Notes: a model not told the origin generated them from the letters alone. 59,966 bases of DNA from Chara braunii (GCA_003427395.1 BFEA01000259.1:1752763-1812728), one strand, 5' to 3'; counted from the first letter of the stretch, positions 40,891 to 52,561 are shown. Program-made: numbers and translations.

Positions 40891-41098
40891 CTGTCTCTTA
40901 TACACATCTAGATGTGTATAAGAGACAGATCCAGATCTTGAGCCATGGCGGTGGAGGAGGAGGAGGAGGAGGAGGGGGGAATGCGGATCTTGCGAGAACC
41001 AACAGGCGGGCCGGATGCTCCGTCGGGCGCTGTCCGCTTTTGGTACGCGAGCGGTCCCCTGTCTCTTATACACATCTAGATGTGNATANGNNNNNNCA
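40891..41098. other. Assembly artefact: adapters and duplicated exon 1 start
   Basis: Bases 40891-40928 are the 38-bp Nextera mate-pair junction (CTGTCTCTTATACACATCT joined to its reverse complement). A second, partly N-masked copy lies at 41059-41097. Between them, 40929-41058 is a 130-bp copy of 40406-40535, which contains the GH9 start codon. (CA)n tracts abut both sides. This is library adapter that survived into the assembly during gap closing, not biology. Confidence 0.97.
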
Positions 41099-42137
41099 CA
41101 CACACACACACACACAAAAAAAAAATAAAAATAAATAAAGAAGCAGAAGTATGCACACGAAAATGAGAAGTACACGCTAGCACGCGGCACAGATAGAGCC
41201 TCCTCTTTCGCCTGTTTCTCGGCCCCTTGGGTGTGCACCTGCCTCGTGTCGTAGGGCAGAGAAGGGCGACTCTACGCCTAACCGGGATCTAGAGAACGGT
41301 AATTTCCTGTTCCTCCGCAAACGGCGGCCTACTGTTGAGGCCCTCTCACAGCCACATTTGAATCGGGTGCCACATGGGAGCAGCTCCTCGCCCTTCGCTG
41401 TTCTGGTTGACGTGGCGCGTCAGACTCTGCAGCGAGCGTTAGCCCCGCCGATGGGCCCGGGGCTTTTCGGTGAAGGATCGTCTCGACGGCCATGAACTGC
41501 CCGCAGCTGAGGCAGCTTCTCATTCACAAAGCAAGGTACAGAAATGTCACGGGAAACTTTGTACGAATACCGAATTAAAGGCGGGACGCTCTTCACCACG
41601 AAAAAGCCGCGAGGAAACAAAAAGCGGGTGCACAGCCTCTAGGGCAGGGGGAAAAAAGAAAAGGCGCGCCGGCGTGCCCTGCCTCTCGAATTTGTGGTCG
41701 GGTGCGCGAGGCGAGGTCCCACTTTCCCCGACCCTTCACATTAGATCTGACCGTCAATTGCGAAGATCGACGATCTGATACTGAGAGACCAACGGACCTC
41801 AGTTGGTAAACAAATCTGATACTCAGAGACCAACGGACCTCAGTTGGTAAACAAATATGAACTCCTGTCCTTGAAGTCCTGTCTTCCCCCGAGCATAACG
41901 TGTATGCGTTGTATTCGAGAATTGTAAAAACACCAAAGTCTTGTACGATTAGTCCCTAATCAAAGGGTTCTCGGACTCCTTTTTTGTATTGTTTAGATGT
42001 TTTGAGACTTTCGAAGAGCCCTTCAGTCAAGGAAAGAAAGTTTCGCCGCCAATTTTCGGAGGGCGCCCGCGTGTGTCAGCATGAAACCTAATAGAAAGGC
42101 AATTCGAGCAGAAAGCATATGTGTTGTATTCCAATAG
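41099..42137. other. Gene-less stretch with a 41-bp tandem duplication
   Basis: The duplication at about 41773-41854 repeats ATCTGATACTGAGAGACCAA and CGGACCTCAGTTGGTAAACA. No gene recognised. Confidence 0.5.
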
Positions 42138-42437
42138 AGCATGTCTGCAGCGGGCCTCTATCTGCCCTGGCATACAGCCAGGGCCTATTCGGCTATTTGC
42201 CAGTTCGGTACCACTGTCGGTACCAGTCCAGTCCAGTCCAGTCCAGTCAGTCCGCTAGGGGTATACCCCAGCTGCAGTCTGTATTTCGCCATTCTTCACT
42301 TGTGCACATCTTAGAGTACGTGCGTGTTGAGTCTGCGTCGGAGTTACGCTGTCCCTTCCAGCTCCATCTCTACCTCCTCCTTTGTCAACCCTTCTTCTCC
42401 ATCCTGACAAACCGCCATCCCGGCAGGTCCGGCACAC
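42138..42437 (+). repeat. LTR-like segment, copy 1
   Basis: Collinear with 42767-43115: CAGGGCCTATTCGGC, TACCACTGTCGGTACCAG, GTCCGCTAGGGGTATACCCC, TTGAGTCTGCGTCGGAGT, CCGGCACAC. It is directly followed by a primer-binding site, as expected for the end of a 5' LTR. The left boundary is uncertain. Confidence 0.65.
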
Positions 42438-42449
42438 TGGTATCAGAGC
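42438..42449 (+). promoter_or_regulatory. Primer-binding site for initiator tRNA-Met, copy 1
   Basis: TGGTATCAGAGC is the standard plant LTR-retrotransposon primer-binding site, complementary to the 3' end of initiator tRNA-Met. The same 12-mer occurs at 43116. Confidence 0.85.
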
Positions 42450-42766
42450 GGGAACGGTCCCCGCTCCAACCCACCCACCGCCCCCCCGTAACAGGGAGAA
42501 ATCGGTGCAATCCCGATAGCAGAATTTTCAGAGTTTTGCAGGGCGGAAACAGCAAAAAAACGGGAGCGTGCAGAGGCTGACACGTGGCGAAAAACGAGAG
42601 TCACTGTCACAATGCGGGCGCACGCGCACGCACCACGCTGGCCCGCTGCCCCGCCTTGTTCCTAAATTATATTATTTAAGATCCGGGATATTGCAACTGT
42701 TAGGGTTTGAACCTGAGCAGCTGCTGCTCATGCGTGTACGTGGCCAATGCCTAAACACACCGGCCC

Positions 42767-43115
42767 CCCCTGCCCTGACATACATCCAGGGCCTATTCGG
42801 CAATTTGCCAGTTCGGCCTGTGGGACCAGGTCGTGGCCTGACCCCACAGGCCGTGTACTGTTTCAATCCAGTTCATTCCTGCCCCGTACCACTGTCGGTA
42901 CCAGGCCAGTCCAGTACAGTCCAGTCAGTCCGCTAGGGGTATACCCCAGTTGCAGTCTGTATTTCGCCATTCTTCACTTTTGCACATCTTGGAGTATGTG
43001 CGTGTTGAGTCTGCGTCGGAGTTGCGTTGTCCCTTCCAACTCCATCTCTACGTCCTCCTTCGTCAACCCTTCTTCTCCATCTTGACGAACCGCCATCCCG
43101 GTAGGTCCGGCACAC
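42767..43115 (+). repeat. LTR-like segment, copy 2
   Basis: Second copy, 678 bp downstream of the first by PBS-to-PBS distance. The ~250-bp leader that follows copy 1 (GGGAGAAATCGGTGCAATCC, GACACGTGGCGAAAAACGAG) also follows copy 2. The whole LTR-PBS-leader block is therefore duplicated in tandem. Confidence 0.7.
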
Positions 43116-43127
43116 TGGTATCAGAGC
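43116..43127 (+). promoter_or_regulatory. Primer-binding site for initiator tRNA-Met, copy 2
   Basis: Identical TGGTATCAGAGC after the second LTR-like segment. This copy lies nearest to the gag-pol remnants downstream. Confidence 0.85.
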
Positions 43128-43381
43128 GGGAACGGTCCCCGCTCCAACCCGCCCACCACCCCCCCGTAACAGGGAGAAATCGGTGCAATCCCGATAGCAG
43201 AATTTTCAGAGTCTTGAAGGGCGGAAACAGCGAAAAAACGGGAGCGTGTAGAGGCTGACACGTGGCGAAAAACGAGAGTCACTGTCACGATGCGGGCGCA
43301 CGCGCACGCACCACGCTGGCCCGCTGCCCCGCTGCCCCGCCTCGTTCCCAAATTATATTATTTAAGATCCGAGATATTGCA

Positions 43382-43454
43382 ACTGTTAGGGTTTGAACCT
43401 GAGCAGCTGCTGCTCATGCGTGTGCGTGGCCAATGCCTTAACACACTGGCCAAA
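43382..43454 (-). tRNA. tRNA-like sequence, class II shape
   Basis: Minus strand: AGTGTGTTAAGGCATTGGCC resembles an A box and D-arm, AGCAGCAGCTGCT a long variable arm, and CAGGTTCAAACCCT a B box and T-arm, as in Ser/Leu tRNAs. A partial copy sits in the first tandem block near 42696-42765. Poor acceptor pairing suggests a SINE or pseudo-tRNA. Confidence 0.45.
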
Positions 43455-43459
43455 GTCAC

Positions 43460-45180
43460 ACTGTGAGCTTATATTGTGGCTTGCTGTTGTTAAAGAAGTG
43501 CATCCGTCAGTGAGCAGTGAGCAGCGTGCGGGAATACAACTATTTGCCCCCTCCTCCCCCCCCCCCGGGTGGTGGGTGTTGCCGCCTGCGCACGTGGTTG
43601 TGTGCTGCCTCTCTGCAGTGCCACGTGGCAGCTTGTTGTGGATCTTGAAGACCCCCCTGGCTAGGGGGCTGCACTACAGTGTCATCTGGGTGGCTGATCA
43701 AGATCTCAGGCCACCTCATAGATTATTTTTTTTGCAGTGGCATCAGGCGAGCAACATCTTGAAGGTCAAGATCCTGTGGGGATCCTGTGGATCTTGGTAG
43801 TGCTCTGCTCTTGGTCACCCAAAAGCTCGGTATCACCATCCTACCCACTAACCTACTCTCCCCCCCCCATCATGTAATCATATTTTTTAACCCTACCACT
43901 AATCTCTCCTCCTACATCCCTCTTCAGTCATCTTCCATAACTTTTTTCTTCTCTTTCCTCCCCACTCACAATCTTCTACTAATCTCATCTACTCCTCTCC
44001 ACCTTTTCTGTATCCTTTTCTCCCATTCTACCACCCTCCTCCCCCTCTTTCCCCCCCTAACTACAACCCAATAATTTCTCCCATCTCCCCCTTCACTTTT
44101 TTTCTCTTTCTCACCTATTTCTCTCTTTTCTTTTTACTTTTTCATCCCCCCTCCCCCCCAATTTCGAAAATTTTATGTTTTTCATCTTTTTATCTTTCTT
44201 TTTTATTTATATTTCCTCATTTTTCCAAAAATTCAAATTATTTTATTCCACACCTTCTTTTCTCATTTTCTGATTCATTTCATTTTATTTTTTATTTATA
44301 TATTTTAAAAATTCGAATTTGTTTGTGGCACCCTCAAATCTGATTAGGAGTTACTCATTTTTGCTTTTGGCACACATTTTGACCCCGTGGGGATAACAAA
44401 GTGCTGCCAAATTTTTCTGTTTTTTTTCTTTTACTTAGTTTTTTTCAGCACATTTTGACCCCTTGGGGGTAACGAAGTGCTGACAAAATCTTCTCACTTT
44501 ACTTAACCTTTCTTCTTGATGACACACTTCGACCTCATGCGGGTAACAAAATGTTGCTGAAATTTTTTAAAAATCCAACACTTGGTTTCTCTTCACCTCC
44601 TCATCTACTTATTATTATTATTTTTTTTTAATTTATAATTTGCGGCATTTTGAACTTTAGTGCGCTCATCTTGGTCTTTCCGTCCTCTTGGCACATTCTT
44701 GACCCCTTCGGGGGTAGGGAAATGGTGCAAAAAATTAAAAATAAATAAATAGTACTTCTCTCTTCACATATTGTTTATTTATTTCTTTAATTATTTTTAT
44801 TATTATTATTTTTTTTACTTTTATCTCAAAATTTCATTGCTTATTTGATTTTCTCTCCCCCTCCCTTCCATGGTTATTATTTTCTTTCCTTGATTAGGTC
44901 GCCGCTACCCTCCCTTAACCACCCGAACCCGGTTAGGGTTTTCTTAGGGTTTTTCTAGGGTTTAGGGTTCTCCTAACCCTCCTAGTCTCACGCCTCCTTC
45001 CGTCGGGCACCCTGGACCCGAACGATTCGTCTCCCCTCGACTGGATTCACGCCACCATCTCACGCGTGACCTGCGGGTCACGGGCGAGCCGACCCACGAC
45101 TACCCACTCCGCTTTCGCGGTCCCCTCCCTCTCACTGGTGGTCCCCTGCCCCCATACCACAACCCATCTCTCCCTTCATT
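43460..45180 (+). other. Long leader of the gypsy-like element with hairpin repeats
   Basis: Pyrimidine- and AT-rich, non-coding. Four copies of a hairpin motif, GGCACACATTTTGACCCCGT and GGGGATAACAAAGTGCTG, start at about 44369, 44446, 44521 and 44690. In each, GCAC-TTTTG-CCCC pairs with GGGG-CAAA-GTGC. A TTAGGGTTT-rich patch lies at 44930-44975. Position between the primer-binding site and gag suggests untranslated retroelement leader. Confidence 0.55.
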
Positions 45181-47042
45181 TCCCACCATGTCTATCTCTC
45201 TTCCTCCACTACCCACGAACGGGACTATAGCTGGGAGATCGTCGCGGCACCCTCCGTCTCTCAGGCGCCGACCCAACCGACGGTTCAGGGTCAGCACTCT
45301 GTGGACCCCACAGACCTTCGCGTTGTTCTTACGTCTCTCCTTGCACCCCTGGAGAGGCAAGTTAATGCGCTCGCCCTTGAAGTTCACCGCCTCAAGGGTT
45401 CTCCTCATCGCTCTCCTCACCGCTCCTAGACCCCATCTCCTACCGGCTTAGAGTCCGACTCTCCATGACTCTAGAGACGGAGACGTGGTGGTTCGTCCTC
45501 CTCCGCGAGCCAGGCCCATCACTCCCCCTCCGCAGTGCCGAGTGTTGCTGCCACTCAGACCATATCGTCTATTGCGGCACATCTATTGGCCCCCGCCGCT
45601 CCCGCCGCCCCTGCCGCTTCGGCCACTGCTGCAAGTGCTATCGCCCAGATACCAATATCTGGCCAGGTAGTTTCATCTACCCATCCCGGTGTTGCTTCCC
45701 AACGTCCTGCACCGGTAGCGGCACTATGGCCCGCAGTCCTCCCTCCTCCTGCTAGGGTACTCTCTTCGCCTCCTCCACCTCCGACCCCGCGCACCCAGCG
45801 GGTGGTTACCCTACAGGCCACCGTGGCACAACTCCAGGCGGAGATTCTCTCCCTGAGACAGCCTCACCCTTCACAGGCTGCTCACCCTTCTTCTTCCTAT
45901 ACCACCCCTCCAAACTCTGTCTTGCCGGCTCGTTTCCCTCGATCCACTCCCCCCCCTCTACCCTACTACCTTGCTACTCCATCACAGTCGGTTGCGGTTG
46001 TTGCCTCCACGCCTGCTGGACCTTCCACCAACACCCCCGACTCCCAGCCTGCTACCACTTTCACGACTGCACCAACCTCGACATTTGCCGCCGCAGTGCA
46101 GGCCCCTCGACCTCTCTCCCCTCGCCGTCAGCACAACAGTCCCACTCTTGTGCGTCTGTCGAACATACCCGACTTCGATGGTACAATGCATGTGTCGCAC
46201 TGGTTGCAGGCTGCCACACGCGCGCTGCCGCTGACTGAAACTGGCTCGGCATTGTGGTGCTTCGCGCTCGCAACTAAATTGTGAGGCAGCGCATTCTCCA
46301 CATAGGAGAACTATTATTCCCAGCGTACTCGCACAGGTGAGGCTCCTACTCTCGCAGATTTTGCCACGTTCCTCCATCACCACTACGACACTCTCCACGA
46401 TGCGACCGACGCCTTATATCGAGTAACTGAGACGTAGTGGTGCGGGTCCTCCGCACCAACCGATCTTGAGCGTCATATCCGAGTGCTTCAGGATGCTCGC
46501 CTCATTTGCGATGAGGCACTTCTACCTAAGGTCCTTTTGACCAACAGGTTCGTTACCTCATCGAGCTCTTGCGACAGAGCTTCTCCTCCTCAGAGCAGGC
46601 CTACGAGGCTGCTCGACAGTACCAGAAGATGCAGAGTCGCTTCTCCGACACCCCATCTTCTTCGCGATCCACCGCCGCCGCCACCCAGTCATGCGGTGCT
46701 ACTCGCAGTCGATCCTCCTTCGTCGGCCGCTTTCGCCAACCAGCTCAACCTGGAGCGTTATTCTCTCGGCGCCACAGTTCTCTGAAGTACAACGAGGACG
46801 CCTTGGCCGAGCTTGACCCGACCTTTGGGGATGCCCCCGAGGACATCGAGATCCGAGACGTCATCCAATATCACTTGGATGACGACACTATCCCTGTGGC
46901 CGAGCGCCTGCAGATGGCCATGTCCGTCATGGGTCGTGCTCGCAGTCGGGTTGCACAGGCTGGCGCCCGCACGATCACAGTTCCTCTGATCGACGTCCCG
47001 CAGGGTTTTATTCCTCCTCGGGGAGCTCTATCTCATGAGTAG
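45181..47042 (+). pseudogene. Gypsy-like gag remnant
   Basis: A coiled-coil-like start (LAPLERQVNALALEVHRLKG near 45340) precedes a Pro/Ser/Ala-rich segment. Then comes a gag core reading IPDFDGTMHVSHWLQAATRA (near 46170) and ADFATFLHHHYDTLHDATDA (near 46360). A further part at 46569-47042 has EQAYEAARQYQKMQSRFSD, a Ser/Arg stretch and an acidic end. No CCHC knuckle is seen. In-frame stops occur near 45430, 46283 and 46437, and the frame shifts between 46440 and 46569. Gag would form the particle that packages the element RNA. Confidence 0.7.
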
Positions 47043-47471
47043 CGTGCCGGTCCATGCCACCCTCGATCGACACTACGCCGATAGTTCTCGTCAGCACCGA
47101 TCTTAGTCCCCCCCTCGCCCCGCTCGGCCAGCCATACCCAGCTAGCCACGGTGCGGTGTACAGTTGAGGCCTCGCACGTAGCCGTTTTCCTGACCACCGA
47201 GTCGCGGTTTGCCCCTTTGGCTACCCCACCAGAGGATCCTCAGGACACGACGGACGCAGTGCCCTCTGCCCCACCGTCTGTCGAGGTACCGTCTACCCCA
47301 TAGCAGACCGTCGCATCTAGTCCTTCCCCTCCGAGACTTCCGACGTGTCGCGCCATTCGCACATCTCATTGTAGTGCCCAGTTGGCGACTCGCGATGACG
47401 GTGTGTCATCTCTCCTGGATTTGAGCATCCTCCAGGCTCACCAGGAGTGACTCACGAGACACATAAACGTC

Positions 47472-48062
47472 TTGCGTCGTCTTCTCGCTCTGCTCTCTGA
47501 CCCTGATCGCACCCTCCCCATTATCCCTATTCGCCTGGGGACATCTACGAGGGCGTACCACGCTTTATGGGACTCGGGCTTGCAGGGAGACTTCGTTCAC
47601 TCTCGCGTGGTGGAGGACGCTCGCCTAGCTACCTCCGGGTCTCGCTCTCCTATCTCTGTTACCCTTGGAGATAACAAGAGGCAGCGCTTCTTCGATCAGA
47701 CGGTCCCTGATCTCCACTTCTCCCTCACCCTCCAACCATCAGATAGTACCCAGGCACCTCGGCGCTACCATTCCTCCGCATACTTCGACATGCTAGAAAC
47801 TGGGTACGACTTTATCCTTGACACTCCCTGGTCTCGCCGGTTCCGTGGCACAGAGGCCGAATGGGCGACTGAGACACTCGTCCTCAAAATGAAGTGTGGT
47901 CAAACCCATCGAGTCCCCTTCATTGGAACCACGGACGACACCCCTCTAGACCTACCTCCTCAGGACCCTTGTCCCCCTGGGTCCCACCCAGACATAGTTT
48001 CACTTCTCCTCGTCAATTTGCTCACTTCATACGACATGAGGACGTCACGTACTACTCAGTGA
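47472..48062 (+). pseudogene. Retropepsin-like domain of the gypsy element
   Basis: A frame of 196 codons shows PIIPIRLGTSTRAYHALWDS followed by G. The DSG triad (residues 34-36) is the aspartic-protease active site found between gag and RT in Ty3/gypsy polyproteins. Later YDFILDTPWSRRF matches the family's DxILGxxWL-type segment. A frameshift near 47.9-48.0 kb moves the continuation (VTYYSVNVMDLL) into another frame. Confidence 0.75.
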
Positions 48063-48309
48063 ACGTCATGGATCTTCTTTGCTACGATCCACTCTGTCCA
48101 GAGGTTGAGCTCATCTCATCGGAGCCCGATCCCCCTGACTCTTCCTCCATCTTCGTGACTCTCATTTCCACATCCACCCGCCAGCCTGCGGATACCCCCT
48201 CGACATCCCAGGTCCCTTTGCCGATCATTGCCGAGTCCTCCTATACGTCTCGTGCCGACGCAGACATTGAGGAACTCATGCAGTTCACGGCTGACTTAGA
48301 GTCCGCCGT

Positions 48310-48770
48310 TCACGACCAGATTTGAGAGTACCACGACGTCTTTCCCCCGTATTTCTCATACAGCAGGATCCCTTCGATGTGCGGCGTTAAGCATTCTATC
48401 CAGCTCGTGCCTGACTATCGTGTTCACCATAAGGCACCGTACCGACTCTCGATTCCATAGGCGACAAAACTCAAGCGTTAGCCTGAGAAGCTCCTTCGAC
48501 CAGGTTTCATTAAACCCATTAACTCCCCTTGGGGTGCACCCGTCCTCTTTGCTCCCAAAACGGATGAAATTCTTCGACTCTGTAGTGACTACCACGGCCT
48601 CAACCGTTCCACGGTTAAGAACAACTATCCCATGTCTCGAGCGGATGAGTTGTTTGACCGTTTGGCAGACAACCACTTCTTTACGAAGATCGATTTTCAT
48701 AGCGGTTACCACCAGATATGCGTAGCCACAGAGGACCAACTGAAGACCGCCTCTCGGTCGCGCTGTCTGA
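48310..48770 (+). pseudogene. Gypsy reverse transcriptase N-part, truncated
   Basis: Reads EYHDVFP, GVKHSIQLVPDYRVHHKAPY, PINSPWGAPVLFAPKTD, LRLCSDYHGLNRSTVKNNYP and FFTKIDFHSGYHQICVATED, the canonical order of Ty3/gypsy RT blocks, including the first catalytic Asp (KIDFHSGYHQ). Two nonsense codons lie near 48460 and 48484. Homology stops at about 48770, where a SINE-like segment begins, so the second catalytic block is missing. Confidence 0.88.
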
Positions 48771-49005
48771 CGGGGAGGTATTCGCTATGGCTTAATGTGG
48801 CCACTCCTCTCTGGCTGCGGTGGAGACCACCCCAACACACCTCCATAAGCACCCTGACCGGTCTGTTATGCTCCCTGCACAGATGAACCCCTACCACCCG
48901 ACAGTGACTAGCGGCCCCCTTTTTCCTTTTTGGACCTCTCCAGTCAGCTCCCCGTTCCAACATCCATTGCCGCTCACCCACTCCTATTATGTTTCTGTCC
49001 ATAGA
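48771..49005 (-). mobile_element. SINE-like body segment
   Basis: Collinear with 58149-58380 (GAGGTATTCGCTATGGCTTA, AATGTGGCCACTCCTCTCTG, ATGCTCCCTGCACAGATGAA, CATTGCCGCTCACCCACTCC). At 58 kb the same body is joined to a tRNA-like head on the minus strand; the head is missing here. It marks the point where the gypsy RT is cut. Confidence 0.7.
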
Positions 49006-50200
49006 GTACTCATGACCAGTAAAGCCTCAGTTTTCCAGAGCTTCTTTTCAACCCAGGTCTCCCATTGCCGAGAGCAGGGCAGCAACAGCACAAGCGAGCA
49101 CAGGAGGACAGAACTGCATACCCACTCACCCCAGGGGCGAGCTCAAGAAGCAACAGAAACCCGTTGCACTATTTTGCACAAAACAAACTGACGCCAGATG
49201 AAAGCTTGCGGAACTCGGGCGCCTTTGAAGTGCTGCACACGGGCACCAGTTCGGACAGTTCGCCCTGCGCATGCTCCCCGACTGCAGCTGCAGACTGCAA
49301 CTCTCACTATCCGGCCCTGCCAACTGTGTAAGCCCACAATTCCAGACCCCTCAACCCACCATAGACAACAAGAGCATGACAGCTCCCACCCAGTGTACAC
49401 CGTCCGCTCGCGACTAACAAAAGGTAAAGGGGGGCGAGACCCAATCAACACAGTGAGACCCACTAGATATGGGCATGCACAGGACTTGATCACAACGTGC
49501 AATGAAAGGCACAGGCTCCTCGAGCTCATCACTCCATGACGCCAGAACGGTAGACTAACGAGTAAGCTTTCTCCCTCTCCTTCTCTGCTGGGACTCCCTC
49601 GACCGCCTCACGTCTGCATGCCGAGCTTCACCACGAATGCGATCAATCGCATTCGCTATTCGGTGCGCCTGAAAGTAGGACATAACTCAGATAGCCCAAG
49701 CACATAACTCAGGTAGCCCGCATATACCCCGCTAAGCCCACAACGCAATTAAAAAAATAAAAAAAATAATAAATAATAATAATAATAAAAAAAATAAAAT
49801 CAGGAGCCGGATACATTAAAAAAAATAAATTTTCATTGTCTTGAGCGAACACCCACAGAAGTCAGTCACAAACCGGTGCGTTTGGGCATGCCCTCTCTCT
49901 CTACTTCTCTCCCTTTCTCTCTCTCTCTCTGTGGCTTCACTGCGGTTTCCCTCTCTCTCTCTCTCTTACTTCATCACGCACTGTCACCCACAAAAGAAAA
50001 GAACGCGGGCTGGTCGCTATAGAAGAGAGGAGCCACGCGGTATAAAAGCGGAGAGGGATATGGAGAGGCTGCAAACTTTCTATCTTGCCCAATACTCAAC
50101 AAAATTGGGCGAATCAAGACTCTATTCTGGGGTTTTCGGACCACGCGAATCGATCTGTCCGGTCAGATCTTGTGTTAGATGCTTGGTTTGGCCGGTATGA
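49006..50200. other. Gene-less stretch
   Basis: No recognised gene. It contains an AT-rich AATAATAAT tract near 49750-49800 and CT-rich runs near 49890-49970. Confidence 0.45.
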
Positions 50201-50399
50201 GTAGTAGGAGCTGCGCCCCTACCGCAAGAAATGCGAGATCTGCATCTGGCCGCGTTCCTGCGGTATTTTCAGTCACATTGAGCACGTTTTCGCGCTGCCA
50301 GTTGCTCTCATCCTTAGAAAGCACTTTGAGCAAGAACCCGCCCAGGTACAGTTTCCCACGAAAAGGACTTTCGGTGACCCAATCATACGCTCAGAGCTC

Positions 50400-50997
50400 A
50401 CACAACCGAGGAAGCTCTCCCTCTCACTCTCTCTCTCTCTCCCTCTCCCTCTCTCTCTCTCTCCCTCTCTCTCTCTCTGTCTCTCTCTCACACACACACA
50501 CACACTCTATGTGTCTGTCCGTTATGTTCTTTCCCTCCTGCCCCATTCACAAGCTCTATCTTCACCGTATCTGACTGCACTTGAGGTCGGATACATTCGA
50601 AAAAGGAAGTGCAAACTCTATTTCCAATGCGTCAAACCTCACTTGCTGTTGGGAGTATTGAAACGAAAGAGCCAGTGCAGGTGTGCTATCCCTCTCTCTC
50701 TCTCTCTCCCCCTCTCTCTCTCACACACACTCTGTGTGTCTTGTTCATTATGTTCGTTCCCTCCTGCTCCATTCACAAGCTCTATCTTCACTGTATCTGA
50801 CTGCACTTGAGGTCGGATACATTAAAAAAAAAGTGCAAACTCTATTTCCAATGCGTCGAACCTCACTTGTGGTTGGGAATATTGAAACGAAAGAGCCAGT
50901 GCGGGTGTGCTATCCCTCTCTCTCTCTCTTCCCTCTCTCTCTGTGCACTTCCAAGGAATGTTTTCTCTCACCTATAGTCTGATCAAAGCCCACATAT

Positions 50998-51086
<89 letters not shown>
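50400..51086. repeat. ~226-bp tandem repeat and long (CT)n
   Basis: ATGTTCTTTCCCTCCTGCCC, CATTCACAAGCTCTATCTTC, TTGAGGTCGGATACATT and GAAACGAAAGAGCCAGTG repeat at 50524 and 50750. Each unit ends in CTCTCTC then CACACA. A pure (CT)n tract of ~87 bp lies at 50999-51086. Confidence 0.85.
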
Positions 51087-51089
<3 letters not shown>

Positions 51090-52561
51090 CGCACATAGCC
51101 CTCATTGCAGCATTTGTTCATCAATGTTCCACACACAGTACCGCGGGTGAATACAGACGGATGAGGACACCACCGCCACCCATGGTTTTGCCCCACGGCC
51201 ACGGCTCCGGACACCACCGCCACCGGGTTTCGAATGAAGACCATCAAGACTACCTAGGTGATAACGAAGAATAGCTGAGTGCGATCGAGCGGGATGAACA
51301 CCTCCATGAGCACGATCGTCGCGAAGAATAGCATGCTGACGTCGATCAAGCCCCCAATCTTGACTACGACCATCATGACGACGGGCTGGAGAGTACGACT
51401 AATCGTCCTTACTCCACCGCTCACCAAAAGTGCTAAAAGGAGAGTGGATCTTCCGCCAGTACACGAGAAGGTTCACTCTCAGGTAAAGTACTTCGACTCT
51501 CTTTCCCTTAATCTCATCCACTTCCACCCCGTCGTTCTTCCCAATTTCTCTTTGTAGTAGCAGCGCAGCCCATCACCCTCACAGCGCCGAGGCTGCAATC
51601 CCAACAGAGAATCTGGCACTGCCATCAGATTCGCCACGGGCAAAAACTCCCACTACGCATTTACCGCACTCAATTCGGTTGTGAATTGAGTGAGATCTCC
51701 ACCTCACACTGCCGCCATATCTTTCTCGACCATCCCTCCGCGCAGCTCCTTCTTCTACTAACACTCAACCCACTAATCCAACATCCAAACTAACTTTACC
51801 ATCACGTTCGCCTTGCCCCAAGACCCCAAGATTCATGTCTAGTCCGCTCGATTCCGTTACGGAACGGGCGAGTTACGAATTCTCTGCCCCGGTCAACTTA
51901 TATTTCACCATTCCCCTCCGTTGGATGCATTTGGCACAAAAGTGCATCTAGGTGCACTTCGCCCTTCCCTCTGCTCTCCCCACCGTGCATCTTCCATGCG
52001 CTTCTTCTCCTACGTGAGCTGCAGCTCCCACGTGCGTTGTCTCCCGTGCGCTGCGAACTACCCCGGAACGAGCGCTCTCACGTGCGCTCCCGTGCGCTGT
52101 CCTTGCCTCTCCCCTGGCAAGACTCCCCCCTGAAGTCTCCTCCTCTCCTCCCTTTATCCTCCTTTGGTCGGCACCGACCAGCTGCTCTTCCACCAGCACT
52201 GGTCCGCTTGCCTTTGTCAGATCCCCCTTTTCTGGCCCTTACTCCCGACATTCTCTCTTGCTACTGTGCGCGCACGCGCCCTTCAAGAAGACCAGAGGCA
52301 GTTTTTGAGGCAGTTATCAAGAACTGCCTCTCTACGCATACTCGTTCACCAATGAGCCTTTCCCGCTTTTGTTTCCCCTGCTGTGCTCCCTGCACCTTCC
52401 CTCTTCCGCGGGCCAGATACATCCTCTTCAAAATTCGACCCCCTTTCCGCTCGTTCGCCCCTAATGGCTAGATGAGGCTCCTGAATCGTCTGTCCCCAAC
52501 AACGTTCGAACACAGGCCTATATTTCAACTGGCCTAGATGTATCTGACCCCCAAGCCCAGG
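51087..52561. other. Gene-less stretch
   Basis: No recognised gene. Short motifs GGACACCACCGCCACC (51164, 51208) and CACGTGCG/CCCGTGCGCTG (52027-52101) repeat locally. Confidence 0.4.

Larger units (their letters stand above)
45181..48770 (+). mobile_element. Decayed Ty3/gypsy-like retrotransposon, 3' truncated
   Basis: In order on the + strand: gag-like protein, retropepsin-like domain and the N-terminal part of a Ty3/gypsy reverse transcriptase. The element ends abruptly at about 48770, before the catalytic YxDD box. RNase H, integrase and the 3' LTR are absent. Many nonsense codons and at least two frameshifts mark it as dead. The primer-binding sites at 42.4 and 43.1 kb are in the right orientation to belong to it. 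Confidence 0.82.

Noticed and set aside
40929-41058. A second GH9 first exon
   Set aside because: It is a 130-bp copy enclosed by Nextera junction adapters and so an assembly artefact.
44930-44975. Telomere repeat island (TTTAGGG)
   Set aside because: Only a few TTAGGGTTT words occur, not in register, in the leader of a retroelement; too short for an interstitial telomere.
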